Shown here: one piece after another, positions 39,077 to 50,949 of the stretch
Layout of the letters: each line of letters begins with the position of its first letter
Position numbering within the stretch: position 1 is the stretch's first letter
Source: G025836975 sp048751585
Lineage (GTDB): Bacteria > Pseudomonadota > Gammaproteobacteria > Burkholderiales > Burkholderiaceae_B
DNA length: 64,000 nt
Direction of reading: 5' to 3'
NCBI RefSeq assembly: GCF_048751585.1
Contig: NZ_JAZHOB010000002.1
Coordinates: forward strand, 186,001-250,000
The notes under the pieces: model-generated
Seen by the model: only the letters and a program-made list of their open reading frames with translations
Database searches by the model: none
Told to the model about the DNA's origin: nothing
Position numbers and translations under genes: made by a program

Positions 39077-41041
39077 TTAAGCCGATGCGCTCAGCCGCAG
39101 CTGGAATGTGCTGCCGGCCTCTTCCCGGCTTTCGACGGCGATCGATCCTCCGTGGCGCTTGACCACGGTTGCGACGAAGGCCAGCCCCAGGCCGGTCCCT
39201 TGCGGATTGCCCATAGCCTCTTGCGCGATGCGGCTGAAAGGCATGAACAAGGCCGCTTGCTGATCCGCTTTCATGCCGCGTCCGTGATCCTGGACAGCCA
39301 GCAGCCATGCCTCCTTGTCCCGTTCGATGCTGCAGATGACGAGAGTGTGATCCGCGCTGAACTTGATGGCGTTGTCGAGCAGATTGCAGCAGGCTCGCTG
39401 GAGCAGGGAAAGGTCGCCCGTCACCCATGCCGCATCGGGATGCCGGCTGAAATGGATGTTGATGCTTCTTTGCCGGGCTTGCGCCCAGAACTCATCGATG
39501 CATTGGCCCACCAGCTCGACCAGATCGATGCGCTGGCGTGATAGAGGCGCCGCTTCGGCGCGCGCCAGCTGGACGAAACCGTCGACCAGGCCCAAGGTTC
39601 TGCCGGCGTAGACATCGATACGCCGCAGGAATTCCTTTTGCGGCAACGCGGTTTCAGGATTCTGCTGCAATTGCGTCAGCGCCAGAATCGAGGCCTGCGG
39701 CGCGCGCATGTCGTGGGACAGGAAGCGCAGCGTCTCATCACGTTTTCGGTGAGCCGTGCGCAGCTGTGCAATGGCGCCGTGCAGCTGGGTGACGCGCGCC
39801 GAAAGCGACCCGTCGAGCCGCGCCGCCGGCGGGATCGGAGCTGCGTCGTCCGGCGCTTGCCGTTCGGCTTCCAGGGCCAGGAGCTCCTGATCGATGTGCT
39901 GCAGCGATGCCTCCTGGCTGCGCCAGCTCCATACGGGCAAAGCCAGCGCGACGCCGATCAGGCTGGCGGTAATTGGAATCCACACCCTGCCGTAGCGCAT
40001 CAACAGCCAGCTGCTTGCGAAGGCCAGCAGCAGCACGGCCATTACTCCCAGAAAGGACCGGCGCGGCGACAGGCGGCGCAATGCAACGCAAGCCAGCAAC
40101 ACGGGCAGGCAGGCCAATAGCGCGGCGAGCCAGGGCGGGGGAGTCCGGATCCAGCTATCGTGTTGAGCGGCAAGCAGCGCATTGGCAAGAATCTCCACGC
40201 CGGACATGGCTTCTCCTTGTCGCGAAAGAGGCGTGGGAAACGCATCGCCAAGTCCGGAACCCCAAGACCCCAGCAACACATACTTATCCTTGAATGCGGT
40301 GGAAGGTATTTGGCCGTCCAGCACGGCGGCGTAGGAGTAAATGGTGAAATGGCCGGGAACGCCGGCATAGGGAATGAGCAAATCATCAACTCCCTTGGCC
40401 AGGATGGCCGCCTGGGCCTGGGGATCCGGCGGCGCCACGGACAGCATGGCGGTAATAAAATGCTTGGCGCTTCTTCCAGGGCCAAGATTCTGGCGCAAGG
40501 CGATCGATCGGATGGTGCCGTCGCCGTCGGCCTGAATATTGATGTATCCCAAGGATGCCGCCGCCTCGGCGAGCCCGTCCACCGGTCCCAGCACTTGTTG
40601 CCCGTCGTTCTGTATGACTTGCGGCAGTACGACTTTGCCATGCCTGCGTATGGCCTGCGCAAGCAGGGCATCGTCTTGCGGGTAAGCCGGGTTGGCGTCG
40701 CTCAGCACCAGGTCCAGGCCCACTACGCGCGCCTGATGCAAGGAATCCAGCACGCGCGCATGCAGGCTGCGGCGCCAGGGCCAGTAGCCGATGTGGTCGA
40801 TGCTGCCGTCGTCGATGGCGACAATGACGATATCGGCATCGTCGGTTGAATAGGCGGCGGCGGCCAGGGCCTTGTCGTAAAAGGCGTGATCCAGCCGTGC
40901 CAATCCCAGGCCGTTGCTGAAATAGCTTAGCGCCATGGTCAGTATGGCCAGTCCAAATGTGACCGCCAGCCATTCGTTGCGTATCCGGCGCTGAAGGTCG
41001 CCCCAGAACTGTGTGCCTGCCGGGTGCGCCGTATCCGGCAT
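39077..41041 (-). CDS. CHASE2-domain sensor histidine kinase
   Basis: The 654-residue membrane kinase has an N-terminal membrane segment (about 24-43), an extracytoplasmic CHASE2 sensor domain (about 45-300, with the conserved DIVIVAIDDGSIDHIGYWPW region), three membrane helices (about 302-371), and a HisKA-HATPase core. His443 lies in the H-box FLSHDMRAP; the N-box NLLDNAIKFS, G1 DHGRGM and G2 GTGLGLAF are intact. ATG at 41041 lies 4 bp after the FecR stop; a TTG at 41068 would overlap it. It is the last gene of a regulator-FecR-kinase operon. The ligand is unknown. Confidence 0.9.
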   Translation of the reverse strand: MPDTAHPAGTQFWGDLQRRIRNEWLAVTFGLAILTMALSYFSNGLGLARLDHAFYDKALAAAAYSTDDADIVIVAIDDGSIDHIGYWPWRRSLHARVLDSLHQARVVGLDLVLSDANPAYPQDDALLAQAIRRHGKVVLPQVIQNDGQQVLGPVDGLAEAAASLGYINIQADGDGTIRSIALRQNLGPGRSAKHFITAMLSVAPPDPQAQAAILAKGVDDLLIPYAGVPGHFTIYSYAAVLDGQIPSTAFKDKYVLLGSWGSGLGDAFPTPLSRQGEAMSGVEILANALLAAQHDSWIRTPPPWLAALLACLPVLLACVALRRLSPRRSFLGVMAVLLLAFASSWLLMRYGRVWIPITASLIGVALALPVWSWRSQEASLQHIDQELLALEAERQAPDDAAPIPPAARLDGSLSARVTQLHGAIAQLRTAHRKRDETLRFLSHDMRAPQASILALTQLQQNPETALPQKEFLRRIDVYAGRTLGLVDGFVQLARAEAAPLSRQRIDLVELVGQCIDEFWAQARQRSINIHFSRHPDAAWVTGDLSLLQRACCNLLDNAIKFSADHTLVICSIERDKEAWLLAVQDHGRGMKADQQAALFMPFSRIAQEAMGNPQGTGLGLAFVATVVKRHGGSIAVESREEAGSTFQLRLSASA

Positions 41042-41045
41042 GCGC

Positions 41046-42149
41046 TTAACGATCTGACAGGAAGACAAACTGGCCGAAGCCGGTCGAGACGGGTTGACCG
41101 TCGGACGTGTTCAGCAGCAAGCGTCCCGGGAAGGACTGACTGGCGTCCCGGCCCATGATGCCGTCGGCGTCGACTGCCCGCACAAGGGCATAGTAGGTTC
41201 CAGCGCCCGGCGCGCTGAAGGTAACCCGCGGTTCATCAAAGCGCTTGCTGGAAAAAAGCTGCTTGCCTTGCGGGTCCGCGGAAACCCGCAGCAAATAGGC
41301 GCTGGCGCCCTGGACAGGGGGAAAAGCAATGACCCAGCCGGAACGGCCCCGGCTGGCGGGCGTCAGTTCCGGCGCGGGCAGCAGGGGGCGTACGCCCAGC
41401 AGGCGCCCGCTGGAATCGATGGCTGCGCCCTGACCCTGGCGCAGATTGGCATTGCGCCCCTGGGAAGCGTCCAGTCGGGCCGAACCTTCCAGCACCTCGC
41501 TCTGGGCTCCGCTGGCTTGAGTGTGGACGCGCAAGCGGGTGCCCCGCACACCGGTGATGCTGACGGGCGTGCGAATCTCGAATCGCCCCACGCCCGTATC
41601 CGCCGGCGCCACCACGGACTCAAGCGAGCCCTGGCGCATGGTGAAGACGGTATCCGTCAGCCCGGTGCCCTTGAATACCCGCAAGCGTTCGACCGACAGC
41701 GAAGAGGCGGCGGGGACGGTAAGCGTGCTGCCGTCGGCAAGGGTCAGGGTAAGGAAGCCATTTTCGCCGGTGGCGACCGTCTGGCCTTCGCTTAAGGAGT
41801 CGCCGATCTTGAGTGGGCGATTATCGGCCGAGGCCTGTCCGGCCAGATGGGTTATCTTGGCTTGCGCGGGCAGTTCGGGAATAAGAGAGAACGGAATCTT
41901 CAGTTCTAGCCCGATGGGAAGCAAAGTGGGTTCCTGGACGGCATTCAGCGATTGAAGCGCCGCCCAGTTGTCGGCCTTATCGGTAAAGCGCTCCGACAGC
42001 GCGATGAGCGTGTCGCCGGTCATGACCCGATACAGGAAATTGTCGCCATGGGCGCCGGAAGGCTGGCCCATAACCGCACACGGAATCAGGCTGGCAAGCA
42101 TCAAGGCAAGGTGTCCAAGGAGCCGGAGCGGGGATGGGGAAGGAATCAT
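41046..42149 (-). CDS. LysM and FecR-domain periplasmic protein
   Basis: The 367-residue exported protein has a signal peptide (residues 1-28, LLGHLALMLASLIPCAVMG), a LysM peptidoglycan-binding motif at about 38-86 (YRVMTGDTLIALSERF), and a FecR-type domain at about 112-215 (GENGFLTLTLADGSTLTVP, TPVSITGVRGTRLRV). A C-terminal FN3-like segment follows. FecR domains normally sense or anchor signals in the periplasm, and LysM would hold it at the wall. It overlaps the response-regulator stop by 4 bp, and the kinase starts 4 bp after it, so the three proteins probably act as one signalling system. Confidence 0.85.
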   Translation of the reverse strand: MIPSPSPLRLLGHLALMLASLIPCAVMGQPSGAHGDNFLYRVMTGDTLIALSERFTDKADNWAALQSLNAVQEPTLLPIGLELKIPFSLIPELPAQAKITHLAGQASADNRPLKIGDSLSEGQTVATGENGFLTLTLADGSTLTVPAASSLSVERLRVFKGTGLTDTVFTMRQGSLESVVAPADTGVGRFEIRTPVSITGVRGTRLRVHTQASGAQSEVLEGSARLDASQGRNANLRQGQGAAIDSSGRLLGVRPLLPAPELTPASRGRSGWVIAFPPVQGASAYLLRVSADPQGKQLFSSKRFDEPRVTFSAPGAGTYYALVRAVDADGIMGRDASQSFPGRLLLNTSDGQPVSTGFGQFVFLSDR

Positions 42150-42859
42150 GGAGTCTCAGGGCCGAGGTTGTCGTTGAGCAGCTCCAGGCGGTAGCCCAGG
42201 GCGTACGAGGAGTTCAGCCGTACGCCGTGCTCGGGACGGAGCTGGAGCTTGCGTCTAAGGTTGGACAGGTGCGTGTCCAGCGTGCGGGAGGTGGCCGGAA
42301 TTTCGCGGTTCCAGACGGCCATGCTCAGGACGTCGCGGGAAAACAGGCGGCCGGGGTTGCGAAACAGAAGCAGGGCAAGCTCGAATTCCTTGGGCGCGAG
42401 CTCCATTTTGCGGCCGCCAAGCAGGATGGCCTCGGAGGCCGGGTCGATTTCGTAGGCGCCGCACTGGAAGGGCGATTGTTGCTGGGGCACGGCGTTGTAT
42501 CGGCGCAGCAGGGCCTCGACCCGGGCGACGAGTTCGCCGCTGCGTATGGGCTTGCTCATGTAATCGTCGGCGCCGGCTCGCAGGCCGGTAATCAGCTCTT
42601 CCTCTTGTGTCCGGTTGGTGATCAGCATGACAGGCATGGCCTGTCCCAGATTACTGCGCACCCAGTGGACAATGTCCAGGCCGCTGATGTCGGGCAGCTC
42701 CCAGTCGATCAGGAGCAAGTCGAAAGCCGGTCCGCGCGGCAGCACAGCCAGCAACTCGTTGCCCGTCGTAAATAGGGAACAATCGTGGCCGGCATTGGCG
42801 AGAATGTTTTGTATCAGCCGACCCTGATCCGGGTCGTCTTCAACGGAAGCGATATTCAT
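42146..42859 (-). CDS. OmpR-family response regulator
   Basis: The 237-residue regulator has an N-terminal receiver domain with acidic pocket (VEDD, residues 6-9), phospho-acceptor Asp52 in LLIDWELPD and Lys103 in MSKPI, and a C-terminal winged helix with the Trans_reg_C pattern LAPKEFELALLLFRNPG and TLDTHLSNLRRKL. It is first in the operon with the LysM/FecR protein and CHASE2 kinase, which presumably phosphorylates it. The palindrome upstream (42886-42895) could be an autoregulatory site. Confidence 0.93.
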   Translation of the reverse strand: MNIASVEDDPDQGRLIQNILANAGHDCSLFTTGNELLAVLPRGPAFDLLLIDWELPDISGLDIVHWVRSNLGQAMPVMLITNRTQEEELITGLRAGADDYMSKPIRSGELVARVEALLRRYNAVPQQQSPFQCGAYEIDPASEAILLGGRKMELAPKEFELALLLFRNPGRLFSRDVLSMAVWNREIPATSRTLDTHLSNLRRKLQLRPEHGVRLNSSYALGYRLELLNDNLGPETP

Positions 42860-42885
42860 GGGGAGGCGCAGAGCTTTTTATACAG

Positions 42886-42895
42886 TTGGCGCCAA
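42886..42895. promoter_or_regulatory. 10-bp palindrome in regulator promoter
   Basis: TTGGCGCCAA is a perfect palindrome 4 bp upstream of the minus-strand TATAAA, so a bound factor would overlap the promoter spacer of the response-regulator operon. Confidence 0.3.
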
Positions 42896-42986
42896 TGTTA
42901 CGATACCGACCCTGTAGTGTCGAGCGAAGCGGCCGTGGCCGATTTGCATCAAGGCTCCTCGAAGCAGGGGCTTGACATTGCAAATG

Positions 42987-43016
42987 TTGACTGCCCGCTA
43001 TTTGCCGTGTTACGAT
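42987..43016 (+). promoter_or_regulatory. Candidate rpsL (str operon) promoter
   Basis: TTGACT (42987-42992) and TACGAT (43011-43016) are separated by 18 bp. A second TTGACA at 42972 has no good -10 at 16-18 bp. The leader to rpsL would be about 260 nt. Confidence 0.5.
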
Positions 43017-43166
43017 GGCGAGCTTACTTTAAGGGATTTCTTTGCCAAAATCCCTTGGGTAACCCAAAGAAGTAATCCAAGAAGTTAGTAGTCCGGGCCG
43101 CTACACTGCCTGGGCTGCCTGCTAGCTTTGCTGCAAGACCCGCTCTTTTACGTGATATTCGTGTCA

Positions 43167-43214
43167 GGCGGTTTTTGCGCAAACCGCCGTAAGTTGCCAG
43201 CTGTATTGGGCAAC
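43167..43214 (+). promoter_or_regulatory. Tandem hairpins in rpsL leader
   Basis: The first hairpin has an 8-bp perfect stem (GGCGGTTT / AAACCGCC, 43167-43188, 6-nt loop) and the second a 6-bp stem (GTTGCC / GGCAAC, 43193-43214). Neither ends in a T tract, so they are leader structures, not terminators. Confidence 0.5.
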
Positions 43215-43282
43215 AGGCGCTTAACTCTTATACGTAAAAGTACGCAAGTACGTAATTCGTAAACACAGGATGCGTAAAGGTC

Positions 43283-43660
43283 ATGCCAACCATTAGCCAA
43301 CTCGTGCGCAAGCCGCGCGAAGTCTCCCGCGAGAGCAGCAAGAGCCCAGCGCTCGAAAACTGCCCGCAGCGTCGCGGTGTCTGCACTCGGGTGTACACCA
43401 CCACTCCTAAAAAACCTAACTCGGCTTTGCGTAAAGTCGCCAAGGTGCGTCTAACCAACGGTTTCGAAGTCATTTCGTACATCGGCGGCGAAGGCCACAA
43501 CCTGCAAGAACACTCGGTGGTTCTTGTTCGCGGCGGCCGTGTCAAAGACTTGCCGGGTGTGCGCTACCACATCGTTCGTGGTTCGCTCGACTTGCAAGGC
43601 GTCAAAGACCGCAAGCAGTCCCGCTCCAAGTACGGCGCAAAACGTCCGAAAAAAGCCTAA
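43283..43660 (+). CDS. rpsL: 30S ribosomal protein S12
   Basis: The 125-residue S12 lies at the decoding centre. The start MPTISQLVRKPREV, the streptomycin-related segment TTPKKPNSALRKVAKV (Lys in PKKPNS unchanged), and KDLPGVRYHIVRG (Lys unchanged) are all wild type, so no classical streptomycin-resistance substitution is present. First gene of the str operon. Confidence 0.99.
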   Translation: MPTISQLVRKPREVSRESSKSPALENCPQRRGVCTRVYTTTPKKPNSALRKVAKVRLTNGFEVISYIGGEGHNLQEHSVVLVRGGRVKDLPGVRYHIVRGSLDLQGVKDRKQSRSKYGAKRPKKA

Positions 43661-43795
43661 GTTTTTCCCTAGTCCAGCAAGTCTGGTCGCATCAGTGCAG
43701 CCATGGGCATGGGCCCATAGCATGTAAGTGATCATTCAAATGAATGGTCGTGGCCGCATATAGCGGTTCAACTGAACTGTCACAAGGAAGTAAAA

Positions 43796-44266
43796 ATGCC
43801 TCGTCGTCGCGAAGTTCCCAAACGTGAAATTCTCCCCGATCCCAAATTTGGCAGCGTAGAGCTCGCCAAGTTCATGAACGTTGTTATGTTGTCTGGCAAG
43901 AAAGCCGTCGCCGAACGTATTATCTACGGCGCGTTCGACCAGATACAGGCTAAAACTGGCAAAGAGCCCATCGAGGTGTTCAACACCGCGATTAACAACA
44001 TCAAGCCTATCGTTGAAGTGAAAAGCCGCCGTGTCGGTGGCGCGAACTATCAAGTGCCGGTTGAAGTGCGCCCTGTGCGCCGCCTGGCGCTCGCCATGCG
44101 CTGGTTGCGTGAAGCAGCCAAGAAGCGCGGTGAAAAGTCGATGGAACTGCGCCTGGCCGGTGAATTGCTTGACGCATCCGAAGGTCGCGGAGGGGCAATG
44201 AAGAAGCGTGAGGACACGCACAAGATGGCAGAGGCCAACAAGGCATTCAGCCATTTCCGTTGGTAA
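43796..44266 (+). CDS. rpsG: 30S ribosomal protein S7
   Basis: The 156-residue S7 nucleates assembly of the 30S head. It begins MPRRREVPKREILPDPKFG and contains the family EVKSRRVGGANYQVPVEVRP. The 135-bp spacer before it holds several small inverted repeats (for example 43730-43749), where S7 represses translation in E. coli. Confidence 0.98.
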   Translation: MPRRREVPKREILPDPKFGSVELAKFMNVVMLSGKKAVAERIIYGAFDQIQAKTGKEPIEVFNTAINNIKPIVEVKSRRVGGANYQVPVEVRPVRRLALAMRWLREAAKKRGEKSMELRLAGELLDASEGRGGAMKKREDTHKMAEANKAFSHFRW

Positions 44267-44281
44267 TCTAAGGACACAATC

Positions 44282-46384
<2,103 letters not shown>

Positions 46385-46394
46385 TAAACCAGTT

Positions 46395-46430
46395 CCTGCC
46401 CGCCATGGCGCGGGCAGGTAAAATTTTTTT
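46395..46430 (+). terminator. Terminator-like hairpin between fusA and tufB
   Basis: A 9-bp perfect stem (CCTGCCCGC / GCGGGCAGG) with a 6-nt loop is followed after TAAAA by seven T. The T tract starts 5 nt from the stem, so it may terminate only in part and set the fusA to tufB ratio. Confidence 0.6.
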
Positions 46431-46460
46431 GTTTCCTTGAAAACATTGATGGGATAAATC

Positions 46461-47654
<1,194 letters not shown>

Positions 47655-47662
47655 GTGCTTGC

Positions 47663-47684
47663 CAGGGGGCAATATTGCCCCCTG
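47663..47684 (+). terminator. Perfect palindromic hairpin between tufB and rpsJ
   Basis: A 10-bp perfect stem (CAGGGGGCAA / TTGCCCCCTG) with a 2-nt centre is followed by a T-rich stretch without a clean T run. It could attenuate transcription into rpsJ or be a control site of the rpsJ leader. Confidence 0.5.
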
Positions 47685-47709
47685 TCTAATTCGTTCTTTA
47701 GGAATTCCC

Positions 47710-48021
47710 ATGAAAAACCAGAAAATCCGCATCCGCTTGAAAGCGTTTGACTACAAGCTGATCGATCAATCGGCCGCCGAAATCGTGGAAACAGCCAAAC
47801 GCACGGGTGCCGTGGTGCGCGGTCCAGTGCCGCTGCCTACGCGTATCCGTCGTTACGACGTCCTGCGTTCGCCGCACGTCAACAAAACTTCGCGCGACCA
47901 GTTCGAAATGCGTACTCATCAACGCCTCATGGATATCGTCGATCCCACGGACAAGACCGTCGATGCCCTGATGCGCCTGGACCTGCCCGCAGGTGTGGAC
48001 GTGGAAATCGCATTGCAGTAA
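47710..48021 (+). CDS. rpsJ: 30S ribosomal protein S10
   Basis: The 103-residue S10 also acts as NusE in antitermination. It begins MKNQKIRIRLKAFDYKLIDQ and has the VRGPVPLPTRIRRYDVLRSPHV signature (partly quoted). It is normally first in the S10 operon ahead of rplC; here a terminator and about 5 kb of unrelated genes intervene. Confidence 0.98.
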   Translation: MKNQKIRIRLKAFDYKLIDQSAAEIVETAKRTGAVVRGPVPLPTRIRRYDVLRSPHVNKTSRDQFEMRTHQRLMDIVDPTDKTVDALMRLDLPAGVDVEIALQ

Positions 48022-48053
48022 GCTGCATGCGAGCGCCGTAGGCGCAATAGGTT

Positions 48054-48086
48054 AAAAACGCCATGCTCGAAACAGCATGGCGTTTT
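48054..48086 (+). terminator. Rho-independent terminator after rpsJ
   Basis: An 11-bp perfect stem (AACGCCATGCT / AGCATGGCGTT) with a CGAAAC loop, A tract before and T tract after, lies 33 bp past the rpsJ stop. It ends the str-rpsJ unit. Confidence 0.9.
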
Positions 48087-48148
48087 GCATTGTGCATGGC
48101 GAAAGCCGCGGACAGACCTGATCATAAAAAATCGCAAGGAGCTGGCTC

Positions 48149-50119
48149 ATGAGCCGATGGCACGGAGTTCTTGGAGCAGCGGCGCTCGCCATGGCGTTCA
48201 TGTTTTTCCCCGCTGCGGCCTATGCACAGGGGGCGTCCTGCAACGAGGGTCGGGCGGTCAAGCTGGCCGACCTCAATTGGGAAAGCGCTACATTTACCAC
48301 GCACGTCGTTAGCAGGCTGCTAAGCGCGGGCTACGGTTGCAAGACCGAGATCGTGCCGGGCACCCCCGCCGCTCTGGAATCGGCGCTTGCACAGAACGAC
48401 GTGCAGATCATCGCCGAGATATGGTCCGGCCGCTCGGCCATTATCGAAACAGCGTTGCGCCAGGGCGACATACAGATCGTGGGCGATACGCTGGCAGGCG
48501 GCGCGGAGCAAGGCTGGTATGTGCCCGATTACGTCGTCCATGGCGACCCCCAGCGAGGTATCGACGCGACGGCGCCAGACTTGAAAAGCTGGCGGGACCT
48601 TACGCGATACAAATCCCTGTTCACCGACCCGGAGGATCCGGCCAAGGGGCGTTTCCTTAATTGTCCATCGGGCTGGGTTTGCGAAAAGACCAACAGCCGC
48701 TTGCTGCAGCTGCACGACCTGGAAGACGATTACACCAACTTTCGGGCAGGCACAGGGGCGGCATTGGATGCCGCCATCAGTTCCGCGTACGACCAGGGCA
48801 GGCCCATATTGTTCTACTACTGGCAGCCGGCGGGCCTGATGGCCAAGTACAAGTTCCACAAGATCGCCCAGGACCCTTTCAACAAAACTTGCTGGGATGC
48901 CATCGTCAGCGGCGAAGGCCGGCTGTGTTCGTCCGATTTCCTGGCGGCGCGGCTGGCAATTGCGGCCTCCGCGCCCTTCGCCAAGGTCAACCCCGAGATC
49001 ATGGCGCTCTTCAAGAAAATCCAGTTCGAGCCCGCGCTGCTTAATCGCATGATTCTTGTCATGACGGAAACGCGAACGGGCGGCGAAGCCATGGCCGATC
49101 GCTTTCTTCGCGAACATCCTGAAGTCTGGCATGCGTGGGTTCCTCCTGAAGTGGCACGCCGCATCAATGCGGAACTGGGCGTGACGGCAACCGATGCCGG
49201 GCGGGGCGATAGCGGCACCGCCTTGGCGGCCGGCACTGCCGGGCAACAGGACATCTTTCCAGACTGGTCCGCCGCTGCGTTTGTGAACAGACATCTGATG
49301 GGCATCGTGAAGGCTTACGGCGACGTTTTTCGCCAGGCCAGCGATTTCATGCTGACCGCGGTACTGCTGCCCGTGGAACGCAGCATGATGGCCATACCGC
49401 CCTGGCTGTTCCTGTTGCTGGTGGCACTGTTGTCCTGGCATGCGACACGCAAGCCGGTAGCCACCATCTTGTATGTTGTCTGCCTGTATGGGATCGGAGC
49501 GGTGGGTCTTTGGGAAAAGCTTATACAAACCTTCTCGCTGGTGCTTGTATCGACTGCCATCTCCATCGTGATCGGCGTGCCGCTTGGCATCGTGGCCGCT
49601 CGCAGCGGCTTGCTGCGCCGCGTGTTCACGCCCGTGCTGGATGTCATGCAGACCCTGCCCAGCTTCGTCTATTTGATTCCGGTGCTGATGCTGTTCGGCC
49701 TGGGCAAGGTGCCGGCCCTGTTTGCCACCATCATCTATGCCGTGCCGCCTCTGATACGTCTGACGACATTGGGTTTGCGCCAGGTCGATCACAACGTCAT
49801 GGAGGCGGCGCAGGCATTTGGCGTTACGCGATGGCAGATGCTGATCCGGGTGACACTGCCTTTGGCGCGGCCCAGCATCATGGCCGGCATCAATCAAACC
49901 ACCATGATGGCCTTATCGATGGTGGTGGTGGCGTCGATGATAGGCGCGCGCGGGCTGGGAGAAGATGTGTTGGCGGGCATTCAGACGCTGGATGTTGGGC
50001 GCGGGCTGCAAGCCGGAGTGGCTATCGTCATACTGGCCATCGTCATCGATCGTATTACACAGGCCTACGGCAAGCCGCGCCGTACAGGCCGCAAGCCGCA
50101 AACCCGGGAGCAGCCATGA
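48149..50119 (+). CDS. Fused glycine-betaine-type ABC transporter, binding protein and permease
   Basis: The 656-residue protein joins an N-terminal periplasmic substrate-binding domain (signal peptide 1-26 ending AAAYAQ; binding region about 30-345 with DLNWESATFTTHVVSRLLSA) to a C-terminal ProW/OpuAB-type permease with about six membrane helices and the ABC-permease loop EAAQAFGVTRWQMLIRVTLP. The family imports quaternary ammonium osmolytes such as betaine, choline or proline betaine. The ligand cannot be read with certainty. It overlaps the ATPase gene by 4 bp and lies 128 bp after rpsJ, behind its terminator. Confidence 0.88.
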   Translation: MSRWHGVLGAAALAMAFMFFPAAAYAQGASCNEGRAVKLADLNWESATFTTHVVSRLLSAGYGCKTEIVPGTPAALESALAQNDVQIIAEIWSGRSAIIETALRQGDIQIVGDTLAGGAEQGWYVPDYVVHGDPQRGIDATAPDLKSWRDLTRYKSLFTDPEDPAKGRFLNCPSGWVCEKTNSRLLQLHDLEDDYTNFRAGTGAALDAAISSAYDQGRPILFYYWQPAGLMAKYKFHKIAQDPFNKTCWDAIVSGEGRLCSSDFLAARLAIAASAPFAKVNPEIMALFKKIQFEPALLNRMILVMTETRTGGEAMADRFLREHPEVWHAWVPPEVARRINAELGVTATDAGRGDSGTALAAGTAGQQDIFPDWSAAAFVNRHLMGIVKAYGDVFRQASDFMLTAVLLPVERSMMAIPPWLFLLLVALLSWHATRKPVATILYVVCLYGIGAVGLWEKLIQTFSLVLVSTAISIVIGVPLGIVAARSGLLRRVFTPVLDVMQTLPSFVYLIPVLMLFGLGKVPALFATIIYAVPPLIRLTTLGLRQVDHNVMEAAQAFGVTRWQMLIRVTLPLARPSIMAGINQTTMMALSMVVVASMIGARGLGEDVLAGIQTLDVGRGLQAGVAIVILAIVIDRITQAYGKPRRTGRKPQTREQP

Positions 50120-50949
50120 CTTCTTTGCCGATCAAAATTGAAATCCGGGACGTATATAAGGTATTCGGCGCCAAAGAGGCGCAAGCCGTGCAGTTGCTCC
50201 GGCAAGGCGCCGACAAAACCGCCGTGCAGGCGGAAACCGGATGCAATGTCGGATTGGCCGGTGTAAGCGCGGCCATCCCTCAAGGCCGGATATCGTGCAT
50301 CATGGGCTTGTCGGGATCGGGGAAATCCACCCTCGTCCGGCATCTGAATCGCTTGATCGATCCGTCCGCGGGAGAAATCCTGATCGACGGCAGCAACATC
50401 CTGGCCCTGACCATGCCGCAGCTGCGGGAACTGCGGCGCCATACCGTCAGCATGGTGTTTCAAAGCTTCGGCCTGCTGCCGCACATCAACGTCATCGACA
50501 ATATCGCTTTCGGCCTGAATGTGCGAGGCGAACCCCGCATCCAGGCCAGAAAAACAGCCCTGAAATGGCTGGAGCGGGTGGGGCTGTCGGAATACGAAAA
50601 AAGCTATCCGGATGAGCTGTCGGGAGGCATGCAGCAGCGTGTCGGCCTGGCGCGCGCGCTGGCTATCGACGCCGAAGTCCTCTTGATGGACGAGGCCTTC
50701 TCGGCTCTCGACCCCTTGATTCGCTACGATATGCAGGATCAGCTGCTTGCCCTTCAGCAGCGTTTGCAAAAGACCATTGTCTTTATCACCCACGATATCG
50801 AAGAGGCCTTGCGGTTGGGCCAGCATATCGTGATTCTTCGCGATGGCAAGGTGGAGCAGGTGGGAACGCCGGACGACATACGCAATCACCCTGCCAATGA
50901 GTACGTGGAGCGGTTTGTGGTCCGGCGCGGCGCAGGCGCCGTATCTTAG
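50116..50949 (+). CDS. Glycine-betaine-type ABC transporter ATPase
   Basis: The 277-residue ATPase has Walker A GLSGSGKST, the Q-loop VFQSFGLLPHINV, the signature LSGGMQQRVGLARALA, Walker B EVLLMDEAFSALDPL and the switch His in FITHDIEEA. The N-terminal insertion of about 45 residues before Walker A is typical of OpuA/ProV proteins. No C-terminal CBS pair follows, so the ionic-strength sensor of OpuAA is absent. It ends overlapping the convergent zinc-receptor gene by 4 bp. Confidence 0.92.
   Translation: MTSLPIKIEIRDVYKVFGAKEAQAVQLLRQGADKTAVQAETGCNVGLAGVSAAIPQGRISCIMGLSGSGKSTLVRHLNRLIDPSAGEILIDGSNILALTMPQLRELRRHTVSMVFQSFGLLPHINVIDNIAFGLNVRGEPRIQARKTALKWLERVGLSEYEKSYPDELSGGMQQRVGLARALAIDAEVLLMDEAFSALDPLIRYDMQDQLLALQQRLQKTIVFITHDIEEALRLGQHIVILRDGKVEQVGTPDDIRNHPANEYVERFVVRRGAGAVS

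Larger units (their letters stand above)
42860..43282. other. Divergent intergenic region, response regulator / rpsL
   Basis: The 423-bp region contains, on the minus strand, a TATAAA (42877-42882) preceded by the palindrome TTGGCGCCAA (42886-42895). On the plus strand it carries a sigma-70-like promoter and a leader of about 260 nt with two strong hairpins before rpsL. A short TACG-rich stretch (about 43230-43262) precedes the ribosome site. No gene is seen. Confidence 0.55.
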
